Part shown: one piece after another, positions 33,575-42,180 of the stretch
Position numbering within the stretch: the first letter of the stretch is position 1
How the letters are laid out: the number at the start of each line of letters is the position of its first letter
Assembly: GCF_011193355.1 (NCBI RefSeq)
Contig: NZ_CP049780.1
Location: 5,189,803-5,253,802 of the forward strand
Direction of reading: 5' to 3'
DNA: 64,000 nt
From: Streptomyces sp. JB150
GTDB lineage: Bacteria > Actinomycetota > Actinomycetes > Streptomycetales > Streptomycetaceae
Notes under the pieces: generated by a model
Databases searched by the model: none
What the model saw: only the letters and a program-made list of their open reading frames with translations
What the model was told of the DNA's origin: nothing
Position numbers and translations under genes: made by a program

Positions 33575-35275
33575 ATGGACGCTGACGCCATCGAGGAGGG
33601 TCGCCGACGCTGGCAGGCCCGGTACGACGCCGCGCGCAAGCGCGACGCGGATTTCACCACGCTCTCCGGAGACCCCGTGGAGCCGGTGTACGGTCCCCGG
33701 CCGGGGGACGTCTACCAGGGCTTCGAGCGGATCGGCTGGCCCGGGGAGTTCCCCTTCACGCGCGGCCTGTATCCGACCGGGTACCGGGGGCGGACGTGGA
33801 CCATCCGGCAGTTCGCCGGGTTCGGGAACGCCGAGCAGACCAACGAGCGGTACAAGATGATCCTCGCCGCCGGCGGCGGCGGGCTGTCCGTGGCCTTCGA
33901 CATGCCGACGCTGATGGGCCGCGACTCCGACGACCCGCGCTCGCTCGGCGAGGTCGGGCACTGCGGGGTGGCCATCGACTCGGCGGCCGACATGGACGTG
34001 CTGTTCCGGGACATCCCGCTCGGGGACGTCACCACCTCGATGACCATCAGCGGGCCCGCCGTGCCCGTCTTCTGCATGTACCTGGTGGCGGCCGAGCGGC
34101 AGGGCGTGGACATCTCCCGCCTCAACGGCACGCTCCAGACGGACATCTTCAAGGAGTACATCGCCCAGAAGGAGTGGCTCTTCCAGCCCGAGCCCCATCT
34201 GCGCCTCATCGGCGACCTGATGGAGTACACGAGCGCCAACATCCCCGCCTACAAGCCGCTCTCCGTCTCCGGCTACCACATCCGTGAGGCGGGCGCGACG
34301 GCCGCGCAGGAGCTGGCGTACACCCTGGCCGACGGCTTCGGGTACGTGGAGCTGGGGCTCTCGCGCGGGCTCGACGTCGACGTCTTCGCGCCCGGACTGT
34401 CCTTCTTCTTCGACGCGCACGTCGACTTCTTCGAGGAGATCGCCAAGTTCCGCGCCGCGCGCCGCATCTGGGCGCGCTGGATGCGCGACGTCTACGGCGC
34501 GAAGAGCGAGAAGGCGCAGTGGCTGCGCTTCCACACCCAGACCGCCGGCGTCTCGCTGACCGCGCAGCAGCCGTACAACAACGTGGTCCGTACGGCCGTC
34601 GAGGCCCTGGCGGCGGTGCTCGGCGGGACCAACTCGCTGCACACCAACGCCCTCGACGAGACCCTCGCCCTGCCGAGCGAGCAGGCCGCGGAGATCGCGC
34701 TGCGCACCCAGCAGGTGCTGATGGAGGAGACCGGCGTCGCCAACGTCGCCGACCCGCTGGGCGGCTCCTGGTACGTCGAGCAGCTCACCGACCGCATCGA
34801 GGCCGACGCCGAGAAGATCTTCGAGCAGATCAAGGAGCGCGGTCTGCGGGCCCACCCCGACGGCAAGCACCCGATCGGGCCCATGACCTCCGGCATCCTG
34901 CGCGGCATCGAGGACGGCTGGTTCACCGGGGAGATCGCCGAGTCCGCCTTCCGCTACCAGCAGGCCCTGGAGAAGGGCGACAAGAAGGTCGTGGGCGTCA
35001 ACGCCCACACCGGCTCGGTCACCGGCGACCTGGAGATCCTGCGGGTCAGCCACGAGGTGGAGCGCGAGCAGGTGCGCGTCCTCGGCGCGCGCCGTGCCGA
35101 ACGCGACGAAACCCGGGTGCGCGCCGCGCTCGACGGCATGCTCGCCGCCGCCCGCGACGGCTCCAACATGATCGAGCCGATGCTGGAGGCGGTGCGCGCC
35201 GAGGCGACGCTCGGGGAGATCTGCGGAGTCCTCAGGGACGAGTGGGGCGTGTACACCGAGCCCGCAGGCTTCTGA
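33575..35275 (+). CDS. icmA: Isobutyryl-CoA mutase large subunit
   Basis: IcmA is the substrate-binding subunit of coenzyme B12-dependent isobutyryl-CoA mutase, which interconverts isobutyryl-CoA and n-butyryl-CoA; the B12 domain is on a separate IcmB, not in this window. The length of 566 residues equals known IcmA. Diagnostic active-site residues are Phe80 (IRQFAGF) and Gln198 (YIAQKEW), which replace the Tyr and Arg of methylmalonyl-CoA mutase. There is no C-terminal DxHxxG cobalamin motif. Start ATG 33575 lies seven bases after the 24-bp palindrome. A GAAG is the only ribosome binding site candidate. Confidence 0.95.
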   Translation: MDADAIEEGRRRWQARYDAARKRDADFTTLSGDPVEPVYGPRPGDVYQGFERIGWPGEFPFTRGLYPTGYRGRTWTIRQFAGFGNAEQTNERYKMILAAGGGGLSVAFDMPTLMGRDSDDPRSLGEVGHCGVAIDSAADMDVLFRDIPLGDVTTSMTISGPAVPVFCMYLVAAERQGVDISRLNGTLQTDIFKEYIAQKEWLFQPEPHLRLIGDLMEYTSANIPAYKPLSVSGYHIREAGATAAQELAYTLADGFGYVELGLSRGLDVDVFAPGLSFFFDAHVDFFEEIAKFRAARRIWARWMRDVYGAKSEKAQWLRFHTQTAGVSLTAQQPYNNVVRTAVEALAAVLGGTNSLHTNALDETLALPSEQAAEIALRTQQVLMEETGVANVADPLGGSWYVEQLTDRIEADAEKIFEQIKERGLRAHPDGKHPIGPMTSGILRGIEDGWFTGEIAESAFRYQQALEKGDKKVVGVNAHTGSVTGDLEILRVSHEVEREQVRVLGARRAERDETRVRAALDGMLAAARDGSNMIEPMLEAVRAEATLGEICGVLRDEWGVYTEPAGF

Positions 35276-35304
35276 GCCGGACCGGGCCTTCGGGACCCGG
35301 TGAA

Positions 35305-35339
35305 CCAGGGGGCGGGTGCCGTCGCGCCCGCCCCCCTGG
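35305..35339. terminator. GC-rich hairpin between convergent icmA and tetR
   Basis: CCAGGGGGCGGG (35305-35316) pairs with CCCGCCCCCCTGG (35327-35339) with a one-base bulge. A second small stem (ACCGGG/CCCGGT at 35281-35301) with a TTCG tetraloop lies just before it. The convergent position suggests bidirectional termination. Confidence 0.6.
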
Positions 35340-35387
35340 CGCGTCCTGCGCGGGTCACCCGCGAGCGGCCCTCCAGGCCGACGGGGC

Positions 35388-36011
35388 TCAGGCCGACAGC
35401 CCCTGGAGCAGCAGCCGGGTGAAGCTGCGGACCCAGGCCTCGTCCACCGGCTCCGCGCTGACCAGTTCCCGGTGCACCACCGCGCCCGCCACCACGTCGA
35501 AGATGAGGTCGGCGGTGCGGGCCGCCTCCTCGGGGTCCGTCTCCGGAGGCAGTTCGCCGCGGTGCTGCGCGCGGGCGCGGCCCTCCAGGACCAGCCGCTT
35601 CTGGCGCTCCACGATCGAGGTGCGGATCCGTTCCCGCAGCGCGGCGTCACGCGTGGACTCGGCCAGTACCGCCATCAGGCCGCTCTTCGCCTCCGGCCGC
35701 GCCAGGATCGCGGCGAACTGGAGGACCACGCCCTCGATGTCGGCGGCGAGCGTGCCCCGGTCGGGCAGGCGCAGTTCGTCGAACAGTTCCGCCACCGCGT
35801 CGACGACCAGCTCGTTCTTGCCCGCCCAGCGGCGATACAGCGTCGTCTTCGCAACCCCGGCGCGTGTCGCGACGTCTCCCAGGGTGAGTTTCGACCAGCC
35901 GAGTTCCACCAGGGCCGCCCGGGTCGCGGCCAGGATGGCGGCGTCGGCGGCGGCGCTGCGCGGACGTCCGGCGCGGCCGGCGGGGGTGCGGCTCTGCATG
36001 GCGTCGACCAT
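35388..36011 (-). CDS. TetR family regulator
   Basis: A 207-residue TetR protein with HTH LTLGDVATRAGVAKTTLYRRW and a C-terminal domain of the TetR_C_11/16 type (DLIFDVVAGAVVHREL). The ATG at 36011 and an internal ATG at 35999 are both possible. An exact 17-base dyad lies about 85 bases upstream and is its likely own operator. It is convergent with icmA, which it need not control. Confidence 0.9.
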   Translation of the reverse strand: MVDAMQSRTPAGRAGRPRSAAADAAILAATRAALVELGWSKLTLGDVATRAGVAKTTLYRRWAGKNELVVDAVAELFDELRLPDRGTLAADIEGVVLQFAAILARPEAKSGLMAVLAESTRDAALRERIRTSIVERQKRLVLEGRARAQHRGELPPETDPEEAARTADLIFDVVAGAVVHRELVSAEPVDEAWVRSFTRLLLQGLSA

Positions 36012-36093
36012 ATCCGGCCGTTCACCAGCGCTTCATGCGCACAGTGAGCCAGATCACCGGTGCGGGGTGTCCCTCGGCGCCCGCCTGGCATTA

Positions 36094-36110
36094 CGCTACG
36101 ACTCGTAGCG
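36094..36110. promoter_or_regulatory. Perfect palindrome, likely operator of the adjacent TetR
   Basis: CGCTACGA-C-TCGTAGCG has eight-base perfect arms around one base. It lies in the divergent region between the TetR gene (start 36011) and the thioredoxin-TPR gene (start 36240). The layout matches autoregulating TetR proteins. Confidence 0.65.
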
Positions 36111-36239
36111 AAAGCGTGTGCGTCCGAGTGATCGGTCGCGGCACACCTGAGCGATGACCACATGGCGTGGGGTGGGGACCCGGCGCCGGCTTTTGACACC
36201 GCTTTTCACACACGCGCGGGAACGGGGGAGGATAGACGC

Positions 36240-37211
36240 ATGCAGCCACGGAACATGTCCATGAGCGGCGTCGTCGACCTCGCCGCGGTCAAGGCGGCCC
36301 AGGAGGCCAAGGCGAAGGCCGAGCAGGCGCGCGCCCAAGCGGCCCGCCAGGGCGGGGGCGGGGCCGTCTCCCCGGCCGATCTCGTCATCGACGTCGACGA
36401 GGCCACCTTCGAACGCGACGTCCTCCAGCGCTCCACCGAAGTCCCGGTCGTCATCGACTTCTGGGCCGAGTGGTGCCAGCCCTGCAAGCAGCTGAGCCCG
36501 GTGCTGGAGCGGCTGGCCGTCGAGTACAACGGGCGTTTCGTCCTCGCCAAGATCGACGTCGACGCCAACCAGATGCTGATGCAGCAGTTCGGGATCCAGG
36601 GCATCCCGGCCGTCTTCGCGGTCGTCGCGGGACAGGCGCTGCCGCTCTTCCAGGGGGCCTCTCCCGAGCCGCAGATCCGGCAGGTCCTCGACCAGCTGGT
36701 CACCGTCGCCGAGCAGCGCTTCGGTCTGACCGGTCTCACCGTCGACCCGGAGGCGCAGCCGGGTGCCGCCGAGCCGCCCGCGCAGCCGGCCGGCCCGCAC
36801 GAGAGCGCGCTGAACGCGGCCGCGCAGGCGCTGGACGCGGGCGACCTGGGCGGGGCCGTCCAGGCGTACAAGAACGTGCTCGCCGACGACCCGGCCAACC
36901 CGGAGGCCAAGCTCGGCCTCGCGCAGGCCGAGTTGCTCCAGCGAGTGCAGGGCATGGACCCGCAGCGGGTGCGCAAGGACGCCGCCGACAAGCCGGCCGA
37001 CGTCCAGGCGCAGATCGCCGCGGCCGACCTCGATCTGGTCGGCGGACATGTCGAGGACGCGTTCGGGCGGCTCATCGAGACCGTCGGGCGCACCGCCGGT
37101 GACGACCGGGACGCGGCCCGGGTGCGGCTGCTGGAGCTGTTCGAGGTCGTCGGGGCCGACGACCCGCGGGTGACCGCGGCCCGCAGGGCGCTGGCACGGG
37201 CTCTCTTCTAG
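36240..37211 (+). CDS. Thioredoxin-domain protein with TPR-like C-terminus (CnoX/YbbN-like)
   Basis: A 323-residue cytosolic protein. An Ala/Lys-rich helical N-terminus of about 55 residues is followed by a thioredoxin fold with the active site WCQPCK and the cis-Pro GIPAVFAV. The second half, after a Pro/Ala linker, has TPR-like helices (ALDAGDLGGAVQAYKNVL, ANPEAKLGLAQAELL). This is the YbbN/CnoX architecture, a chaperedoxin that holds proteins under oxidative stress. ATG 36240 follows GGGGGAGGA at seven bases. Confidence 0.9.
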   Translation: MQPRNMSMSGVVDLAAVKAAQEAKAKAEQARAQAARQGGGGAVSPADLVIDVDEATFERDVLQRSTEVPVVIDFWAEWCQPCKQLSPVLERLAVEYNGRFVLAKIDVDANQMLMQQFGIQGIPAVFAVVAGQALPLFQGASPEPQIRQVLDQLVTVAEQRFGLTGLTVDPEAQPGAAEPPAQPAGPHESALNAAAQALDAGDLGGAVQAYKNVLADDPANPEAKLGLAQAELLQRVQGMDPQRVRKDAADKPADVQAQIAAADLDLVGGHVEDAFGRLIETVGRTAGDDRDAARVRLLELFEVVGADDPRVTAARRALARALF

Positions 37212-37834
37212 CCCTTTTACGGCCCTTTCCAGCCGTGTTCCGCCCGGGACACGGCTGCCCTCGTGGCACCGATGCGGCCGCGTTTTGCCAAAACTTGGCA
37301 AACGTGGCCGCTGTTACTGCCAGTAAGTCGGGGGCGGGTTTCTGTCGGATTCCATCCCGACATTCCTTCTTTGTCCTCCCCACCGGGTGCACCCAGCGTC
37401 GCCGAGCGAGACCGGCAGGTCGTTGTTCGGTTATCCGGCCGTTACTAGCGAGTAACGAACCCCCTTGTGCGGGCGGCGAGAATGCACCACGATCGGCCAC
37501 GCTCGGTCCATTGCCCGGACCCCGACAGCCGGTCGGGTCACGGGACTTCCTGGGTCCCCACCGAGCAGAGCCGACGCCCGACGGCGCCGGCTCTTGGACA
37601 GGGGGGTCTTCGCCAGCGGGCGAAGCCTGTCCGGCAGGGTTGTGCGTGATGCGTGTCAGGCGCGACCAGTGGTTGTCGCTCGGGGGTGATCGCCGGTGAT
37701 TCGGGCGCGGTACGCGCCGCCGAGTGCGGGCGCTCTCCTTCCCGAGGACGTAGCACTTCTCCCATCCCTGCCCCGCTGAGCCGCCGTTGGGGGCCAGTCC
37801 GGGTCAGGAGATGTACGTCCGAGAAGGAGGAAAT
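37212..37834. promoter_or_regulatory. 623-base gene-free region with three palindromes
   Basis: I see no convincing gene. Three dyads stand out: TTTGCCAA-AAC-TTGGCAAA (37284-37302), TTACTG-C-CAGTAA (37314-37326) and GTTACT-AGCG-AGTAAC (37441-37456). The last two share the TTACT...AGTAA pattern 128 bases apart and look like two sites for one regulator. They lie 380-550 bases before the DUF6230 gene, so a long untranslated leader or several promoters are likely. Confidence 0.6.
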
Positions 37835-38470
37835 ATGGAGTCCCAGGTGCGTGGTGGGACCAGATGGAAGCGGTTCGCCGTGGTCATGGTGCCCAGCGTG
37901 GCCGCCACGGCGGCGATAGGCGTCGCCCTCGCTCAGGGTGCTCTCGCCGCGTCGTTCAGCGTTTCCGGACAGTCTTTCAAGGTCACGACCGAGCGTCTCG
38001 ACGGCACGGGCTTCGTGCAGTACGGCGCTCTCGACGAGGGCTACACGCTCGACGGCAAGAAGACGGTTCACCCCGTCGCCGTCTCGGCGTTCAAGTCCGC
38101 GACCATCAAGAGCCTGTGCCAGTCGGTCGTCACGCCGAACATCCCGGTGCTCGGCAACGTCAGCCTGATACTGCGGGCCGGCCAGGGTGACACCCCGGTC
38201 CAGGCCGAGAACCTGTACATCGACGTCGCCGAGCTGGAAGGCGACGCCGTCTTCCGGGGCATCGACATCGGTGTCGCCGCCAAGGACGCCTCCAAGGGTC
38301 CGGGCATGAAGGGCGGCAAGGAGCAGTCGAACCCGTACGGCTTCTCGCAGCAGGCCGATTCGGTCACCCTCACCGACGTGAAGCAGACGGCGTGGGCGAC
38401 CACCGCCGGAACCTTCAAGCTCAGCGGCCTGAAGATGTCGCTGTCGACGGGTGTCAAGGAGTGCTACTAA
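37835..38470 (+). CDS. DUF6230 family secreted protein
   Basis: A 211-residue protein with a clear signal peptide (RWKRFAVVMVPSVAATAAIG to ALA-AS, about residues 10-38). The mature part is beta-rich and has two Cys residues, SLCQSV in the middle and the C-terminal KECY, which may form a disulphide. ATG 37835 has a very strong GAAGGAGGA. It is the first gene of an operon with the DUF6114 protein and the Ser/Pro-rich protein, a combination that recurs in streptomycetes. The function is unknown. Confidence 0.88.
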   Translation: MESQVRGGTRWKRFAVVMVPSVAATAAIGVALAQGALAASFSVSGQSFKVTTERLDGTGFVQYGALDEGYTLDGKKTVHPVAVSAFKSATIKSLCQSVVTPNIPVLGNVSLILRAGQGDTPVQAENLYIDVAELEGDAVFRGIDIGVAAKDASKGPGMKGGKEQSNPYGFSQQADSVTLTDVKQTAWATTAGTFKLSGLKMSLSTGVKECY

Positions 38471-38580
38471 GCACTCGCTGACGGGCGGGGGAGCCGGTGG
38501 CCTCCCCGCCCGTCAACTCTCCGACTCTGCATTCGCAGTACCACTCACCACGGCAACGCCGTTCCAGGGAGCTGTTTTCC

Positions 38581-39147
38581 ATGAGCGCCGAGACTCCTGC
38601 CGCGCCCGGCACCGACGAGCACTACCTCCGGGTCTTTCGGCGGAACTTCCGCGCCTGGCGGGGCACCCGGCCGTTCTGGGCCGGCCTGTTCGTCATGCTC
38701 GGCGGACTCCCCATCGCCTACTTCCCGTACGCAAACCTCCGGCTCGGCCATCTCACGCTCGCGATGGCCACCACGGCGGGTGCCGGATCCCTGATCATCG
38801 GCGTGCTGCTCGTCGTCCTGGGCATCAGCCTCTGGTTCCAGAAGCACGTCCGGGTCTTCGCGGGCGTCGCCGCGATCCTGCTGGCGCTGGTGTCCATCCC
38901 CGTCTCCAACCTCGGCGGCTTCCTCATCGGCTTCCTGTTCGCCCTCATCGGCGGCGCGATGGCGGTGTCCTGGGCCGAGGACGCGCCGCCCGCGCAGCCG
39001 CCGGCGGACGCCAAGGGAGCGGCCATCGCCCCGATGGGCACGGCCACGCAGGCCCCGGTCACGGACACGGGCACGGTGGGTGCAACCGACGACCTGTCGG
39101 GATCGAGCCCCGGCAACGAGGCGAACGGGAGGCACAGTGCCGGCTGA
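38581..39147 (+). CDS. DUF6114 family membrane protein
   Basis: A 188-residue protein with four hydrophobic helices between residues about 33 and 140 (PFWAGLFVMLGGLPIAYF, AGSLIIGVLLVVLGISLWF, VFAGVAAILLALVSI, NLGGFLIGFLFALIGGAMAV). The N-terminus is a cytoplasmic RNFRAWRGTRP and the tail is a Pro/Ala/Thr-rich low-complexity segment. ATG 38581 follows AGGGAGC. It overlaps the next gene by 11 bases. Confidence 0.88.
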   Translation: MSAETPAAPGTDEHYLRVFRRNFRAWRGTRPFWAGLFVMLGGLPIAYFPYANLRLGHLTLAMATTAGAGSLIIGVLLVVLGISLWFQKHVRVFAGVAAILLALVSIPVSNLGGFLIGFLFALIGGAMAVSWAEDAPPAQPPADAKGAAIAPMGTATQAPVTDTGTVGATDDLSGSSPGNEANGRHSAG

Positions 39148-40510
39148 CGAGGGGACCCACGGGACTGAGGTGGACACGTCCCGGGTGAGAACCGGGCCGC
39201 GCCACGCGGCACCCAAGAAGCCGTTGTTCACCAGGTTCCACATGCCGGCCGGCAAGGCGATAGCCCTCGCGGCGATGCCCACCGCGGTCCTGATGGGGAT
39301 GGGGTTCACACCGAAGCTCGCCCTCGCCGAGGACCAGCAGCCGGCGTCGCGCAGCCTGACGGCCGACGAGTACAAGGAGTGCGTGGCCGCCCTGGAGGAC
39401 GCCGGGAAGGGCGAGACCGCCACGCCCACGCCGTCGCCGTCCGCCTCGGCCGGCGCGAGCGAGAGCCCGTCGGACGGCGGCGCCGAGCCGAGCCCGTCGG
39501 CGACGTCCGGCTCCGGTTCCGGCTCCGGCGACTCGGGCTCCGGCAATTCCGGTGCGGGTGACGGAAATTCGGCGGATTCAGGTTCCGCCGACGAGCCGGG
39601 CCCCGCGCCGACCGCTTCCGCCTCCGCCGGGGCGCCGGCGACCAAGGAGCCGCAGAACGCCCCCACGCCCTCGCCCACCGAGACGCAGAAGGGCGTGCTG
39701 GAGACCATCGGCGACACCGTCACCGGAGTCGTGGACGGCGTGGTCGACGGTGTCACCGGCGGCGCGGAGGAGTCCGCGAGCCCCGTCCCGTCCCCGTCCG
39801 CCCCGGCGAGCCCGGAGCCGAGCACGGGAGCGGGCCCGGGAGGGGACTCCGGCAGCGGCGCCGAGGACCCGGCCGGGGACGGCGCCGGCCAGGACACCGG
39901 CGGCGGGCAGGACACCGCCGAGGGTGCCGGGGACACGGCGTCCGAGGCGCCCGGGGCGGTTCCGGAGGCCACCGAGTCCGCCGGCGAGGCGACGGCCACC
40001 CCGTCGCCGTCGGCGAGCCCGAGCACGGACGCCGACGACTGCCCGGTCGCCACCGACGCGCAGGGCGGCGTCGACAACGCCGTGCCGCTGCCCGACGACC
40101 CGTGGTTCCTGGACGCCAGCTCGCTGACGCTGAAGGGCGCCGACTACAAGGGCATCGTCGAGGTGCGCACGGCCAACGGCACGGTCAAGAAGGTGCTGAA
40201 GTACGTCATATCCGACGGCACCGACATCGGCGACCTGCACCAGACGGTGAAGGACGACCTGACCGGCAGGACCTACCACGTGCAGGCGGCCAAGGGCTCG
40301 ACGTCCACCATCCGCGACGGCGAGACGATCATGTACACCGAGCGCATCTCCGGCAATCTGCTGGGGCTGATCCCGGTGACGTTCGACCCGGAGCACCCGC
40401 CGCCGCTGAACATCCCGCTCATCTACTTCACGAAGGTGAAGGTGCAGCAGGCCGGTCAGTTCGGCGGCACCCTGCACGTCCCCGGGCTGCGTCAGTACGT
40501 GACCGACTGA
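39137..40510 (+). CDS. Secreted protein with long Ser/Pro/Gly-rich linker and C-terminal domain
   Basis: A 457-residue protein. A basic N-terminus (PRHAAPKKPLFTRFHMPAGK) and a signal-like helix (AIALAAMPTAVLMGMGF, then LALA-ED) precede a CVAALED helix. About 220 residues of Ser/Pro/Gly/Asp-rich linker follow. The conserved globular C-terminal domain of about 160 residues (DDCPVATDAQ to LHVPGLRQYVTD) is beta-rich with WFLDASSLTLKGA. GTG 39137 has ACGGGAGG five bases upstream. It is the third gene of the DUF6230/DUF6114 operon. The linker suggests a cell-wall-spanning surface protein. Confidence 0.82.
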   Translation: MPADEGTHGTEVDTSRVRTGPRHAAPKKPLFTRFHMPAGKAIALAAMPTAVLMGMGFTPKLALAEDQQPASRSLTADEYKECVAALEDAGKGETATPTPSPSASAGASESPSDGGAEPSPSATSGSGSGSGDSGSGNSGAGDGNSADSGSADEPGPAPTASASAGAPATKEPQNAPTPSPTETQKGVLETIGDTVTGVVDGVVDGVTGGAEESASPVPSPSAPASPEPSTGAGPGGDSGSGAEDPAGDGAGQDTGGGQDTAEGAGDTASEAPGAVPEATESAGEATATPSPSASPSTDADDCPVATDAQGGVDNAVPLPDDPWFLDASSLTLKGADYKGIVEVRTANGTVKKVLKYVISDGTDIGDLHQTVKDDLTGRTYHVQAAKGSTSTIRDGETIMYTERISGNLLGLIPVTFDPEHPPPLNIPLIYFTKVKVQQAGQFGGTLHVPGLRQYVTD

Positions 40511-40563
40511 CCGCTGTCCGCCGACCGCTGTCCGCCCCGCAGGCCCGTCCGGGAGCCGCACAG

Positions 40564-40602
40564 CACCGAGGGCGCCCCCTGTCGCAGGGGGCGCCCTCGG
40601 TG
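40564..40602. terminator. Very strong hairpin terminator
   Basis: An 18-bp perfect stem (CACCGAGGGCGCCCCCTG with its complement at 40585-40602) closes a three-base TCG loop. It lies between the convergent DUF6114 operon and pyk and probably ends both transcripts. Confidence 0.9.
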
Positions 40603-40676
40603 TCGTACGCGCGAAGGACGGCGTGAGTCCAGGACGACGAGCGTCCAGGGCGACGTGCGTCAGACCGCCTGGGGGG

Positions 40677-42107
40677 TCAGGCGCGGTCGCCCTCGCCCAG
40701 GTGGTGCACCCGGACCATGTTGGTGGTGCCGGGGACGCCGGGCGGGGAGCCGGCGGTGATGACCATGATGTCGCCCGGGTTGAAGCGGTTGAGCTTCACA
40801 ACCTCCTGGTCGACCAGGTCGACCATCTCGTCGGTGCTGTTCACGAACGGCACGACGTAGGAGTCCACGCCCCAGCTGAGCGCCAGCTGGTTGCGGGTGG
40901 ACTCGTCGGTGGTGAAGGCGAGGATCGGCTGGGACGCGCGGTAGCGGCACAGCCGGCGGGCGGTGTCACCGGACTTGGTGAACGCCACCAGGCCCTTGCC
41001 GCCCAGGAAGTCGGCGATCTCGCAGGCGGCGCGGGCCACCGAACCGCCCTGCGTGCGCGGCTTCTTGCCCGGCACCAGCGGCTGCAGGCCCTTGGAGAGC
41101 AGCTCCTCCTCGGCCGCCTGGACGATCTTCGACATCGTCTTGACCGTCTCGATCGGGTACGCGCCCACGCTCGACTCGGCGGACAGCATGACCGCGTCGG
41201 CGCCGTCCAGGATCGCGTTGGCCACGTCGGAGGCCTCGGCGCGGGTCGGACGGGAGTTGGTGATCATCGACTCCATCATCTGGGTCGCCACGATCACCGG
41301 CTTGGCGTTGCGGCGGCACAGCTCGATCAGCCGCTTCTGCACCATCGGGACCTTTTCGAGGGGGTACTCGACGGCCAGGTCGCCGCGCGCGACCATCACA
41401 CCGTCGAACGCCATGACGACGTCCTCCATGTTGTCCACCGCCTGCGGCTTCTCCACCTTGGCGATGACGGGGACGCGACGGCCCTCCTCGTCCATGACCC
41501 GGTGGACGTCGGCGACGTCCTTGGCGTCCCGGACGAAGGACAGGGCGACCAGGTCGCAGCCCATGCGCAGCGCGAACCGCAGGTCCTCGACGTCCTTCTC
41601 GGACAGCGCGGGCACGTTGACGGCCGCGCCGGGCAGGTTGATGCCCTTGTGGTCGGAGATGACGCCGCCCTCGATGACGATCGTCTTCACCCGGGAGCCG
41701 TCGACCTCGGTGACCTTCAGCTCGACGTTGCCGTCGTTGATCAGGATCGGGTCGCCCTTGGACACGTCGCCGGGCAGGCCCTTGTAGGTCGTGCCGCAGA
41801 TCGTCTTGTCGCCCGGGACGTCCTCGGTGGTGATGGTGAACTCGTCACCACGCACCAGCTCGACCGGGCCCTCGGCGAAGGTCGCGAGCCGGATCTTCGG
41901 GCCCTGGAGGTCGGCGAGGACACCGATGGCCCGGCCGGTCTCCTTGGCCGCGGCCCGGAGTCGGTCGTACCGCCCCTGGTGCTCGGCGTGGGTGCCGTGG
42001 CTGAAGTTGAAGCGGGCCACGTTCATGCCGGCTTCGATCAGCGCGACCAGCTGCTCATGGGAGTCGACCGCGGGGCCGAGAGTACAGACGATTTTCGAAC
42101 GGCGCAT
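40677..42107 (-). CDS. pyk: Pyruvate kinase
   Basis: Transfers phosphate from phosphoenolpyruvate to ADP. The 476-residue enzyme shows the full family pattern: KIVCTLGPAVDS start, ARFNFSHG, the metal/phosphate site MVARGDLAVEYP, ATQMMESMI, and NAILDGADAVMLSAESSVG. It has the standard A-B-C domain order with a C-terminal allosteric domain (KGLVAFTKSGDTARRL, PGVPGTTNMVRVHHLG). It is monocistronic, 73 bases upstream of the ackA stop on the same strand. Streptomyces carries two pyruvate kinases; this location matches the one beside ackA-pta. Confidence 0.96.
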   Translation of the reverse strand: MRRSKIVCTLGPAVDSHEQLVALIEAGMNVARFNFSHGTHAEHQGRYDRLRAAAKETGRAIGVLADLQGPKIRLATFAEGPVELVRGDEFTITTEDVPGDKTICGTTYKGLPGDVSKGDPILINDGNVELKVTEVDGSRVKTIVIEGGVISDHKGINLPGAAVNVPALSEKDVEDLRFALRMGCDLVALSFVRDAKDVADVHRVMDEEGRRVPVIAKVEKPQAVDNMEDVVMAFDGVMVARGDLAVEYPLEKVPMVQKRLIELCRRNAKPVIVATQMMESMITNSRPTRAEASDVANAILDGADAVMLSAESSVGAYPIETVKTMSKIVQAAEEELLSKGLQPLVPGKKPRTQGGSVARAACEIADFLGGKGLVAFTKSGDTARRLCRYRASQPILAFTTDESTRNQLALSWGVDSYVVPFVNSTDEMVDLVDQEVVKLNRFNPGDIMVITAGSPPGVPGTTNMVRVHHLGEGDRA

Positions 42108-42180
42108 GGGGCGATCCTATCGGTTTGTTTCGCTGCGGAATATTCCGGCTGGCGGAAAATACAAAAGGGCGGGATGCCGC

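Noticed and set aside
37235..37699. 154-residue open frame in the 620-base gene-free region
   Set aside because: The translation is Arg/Pro/Gly-rich with no domain. It crosses the palindromes and lacks a ribosome binding site.
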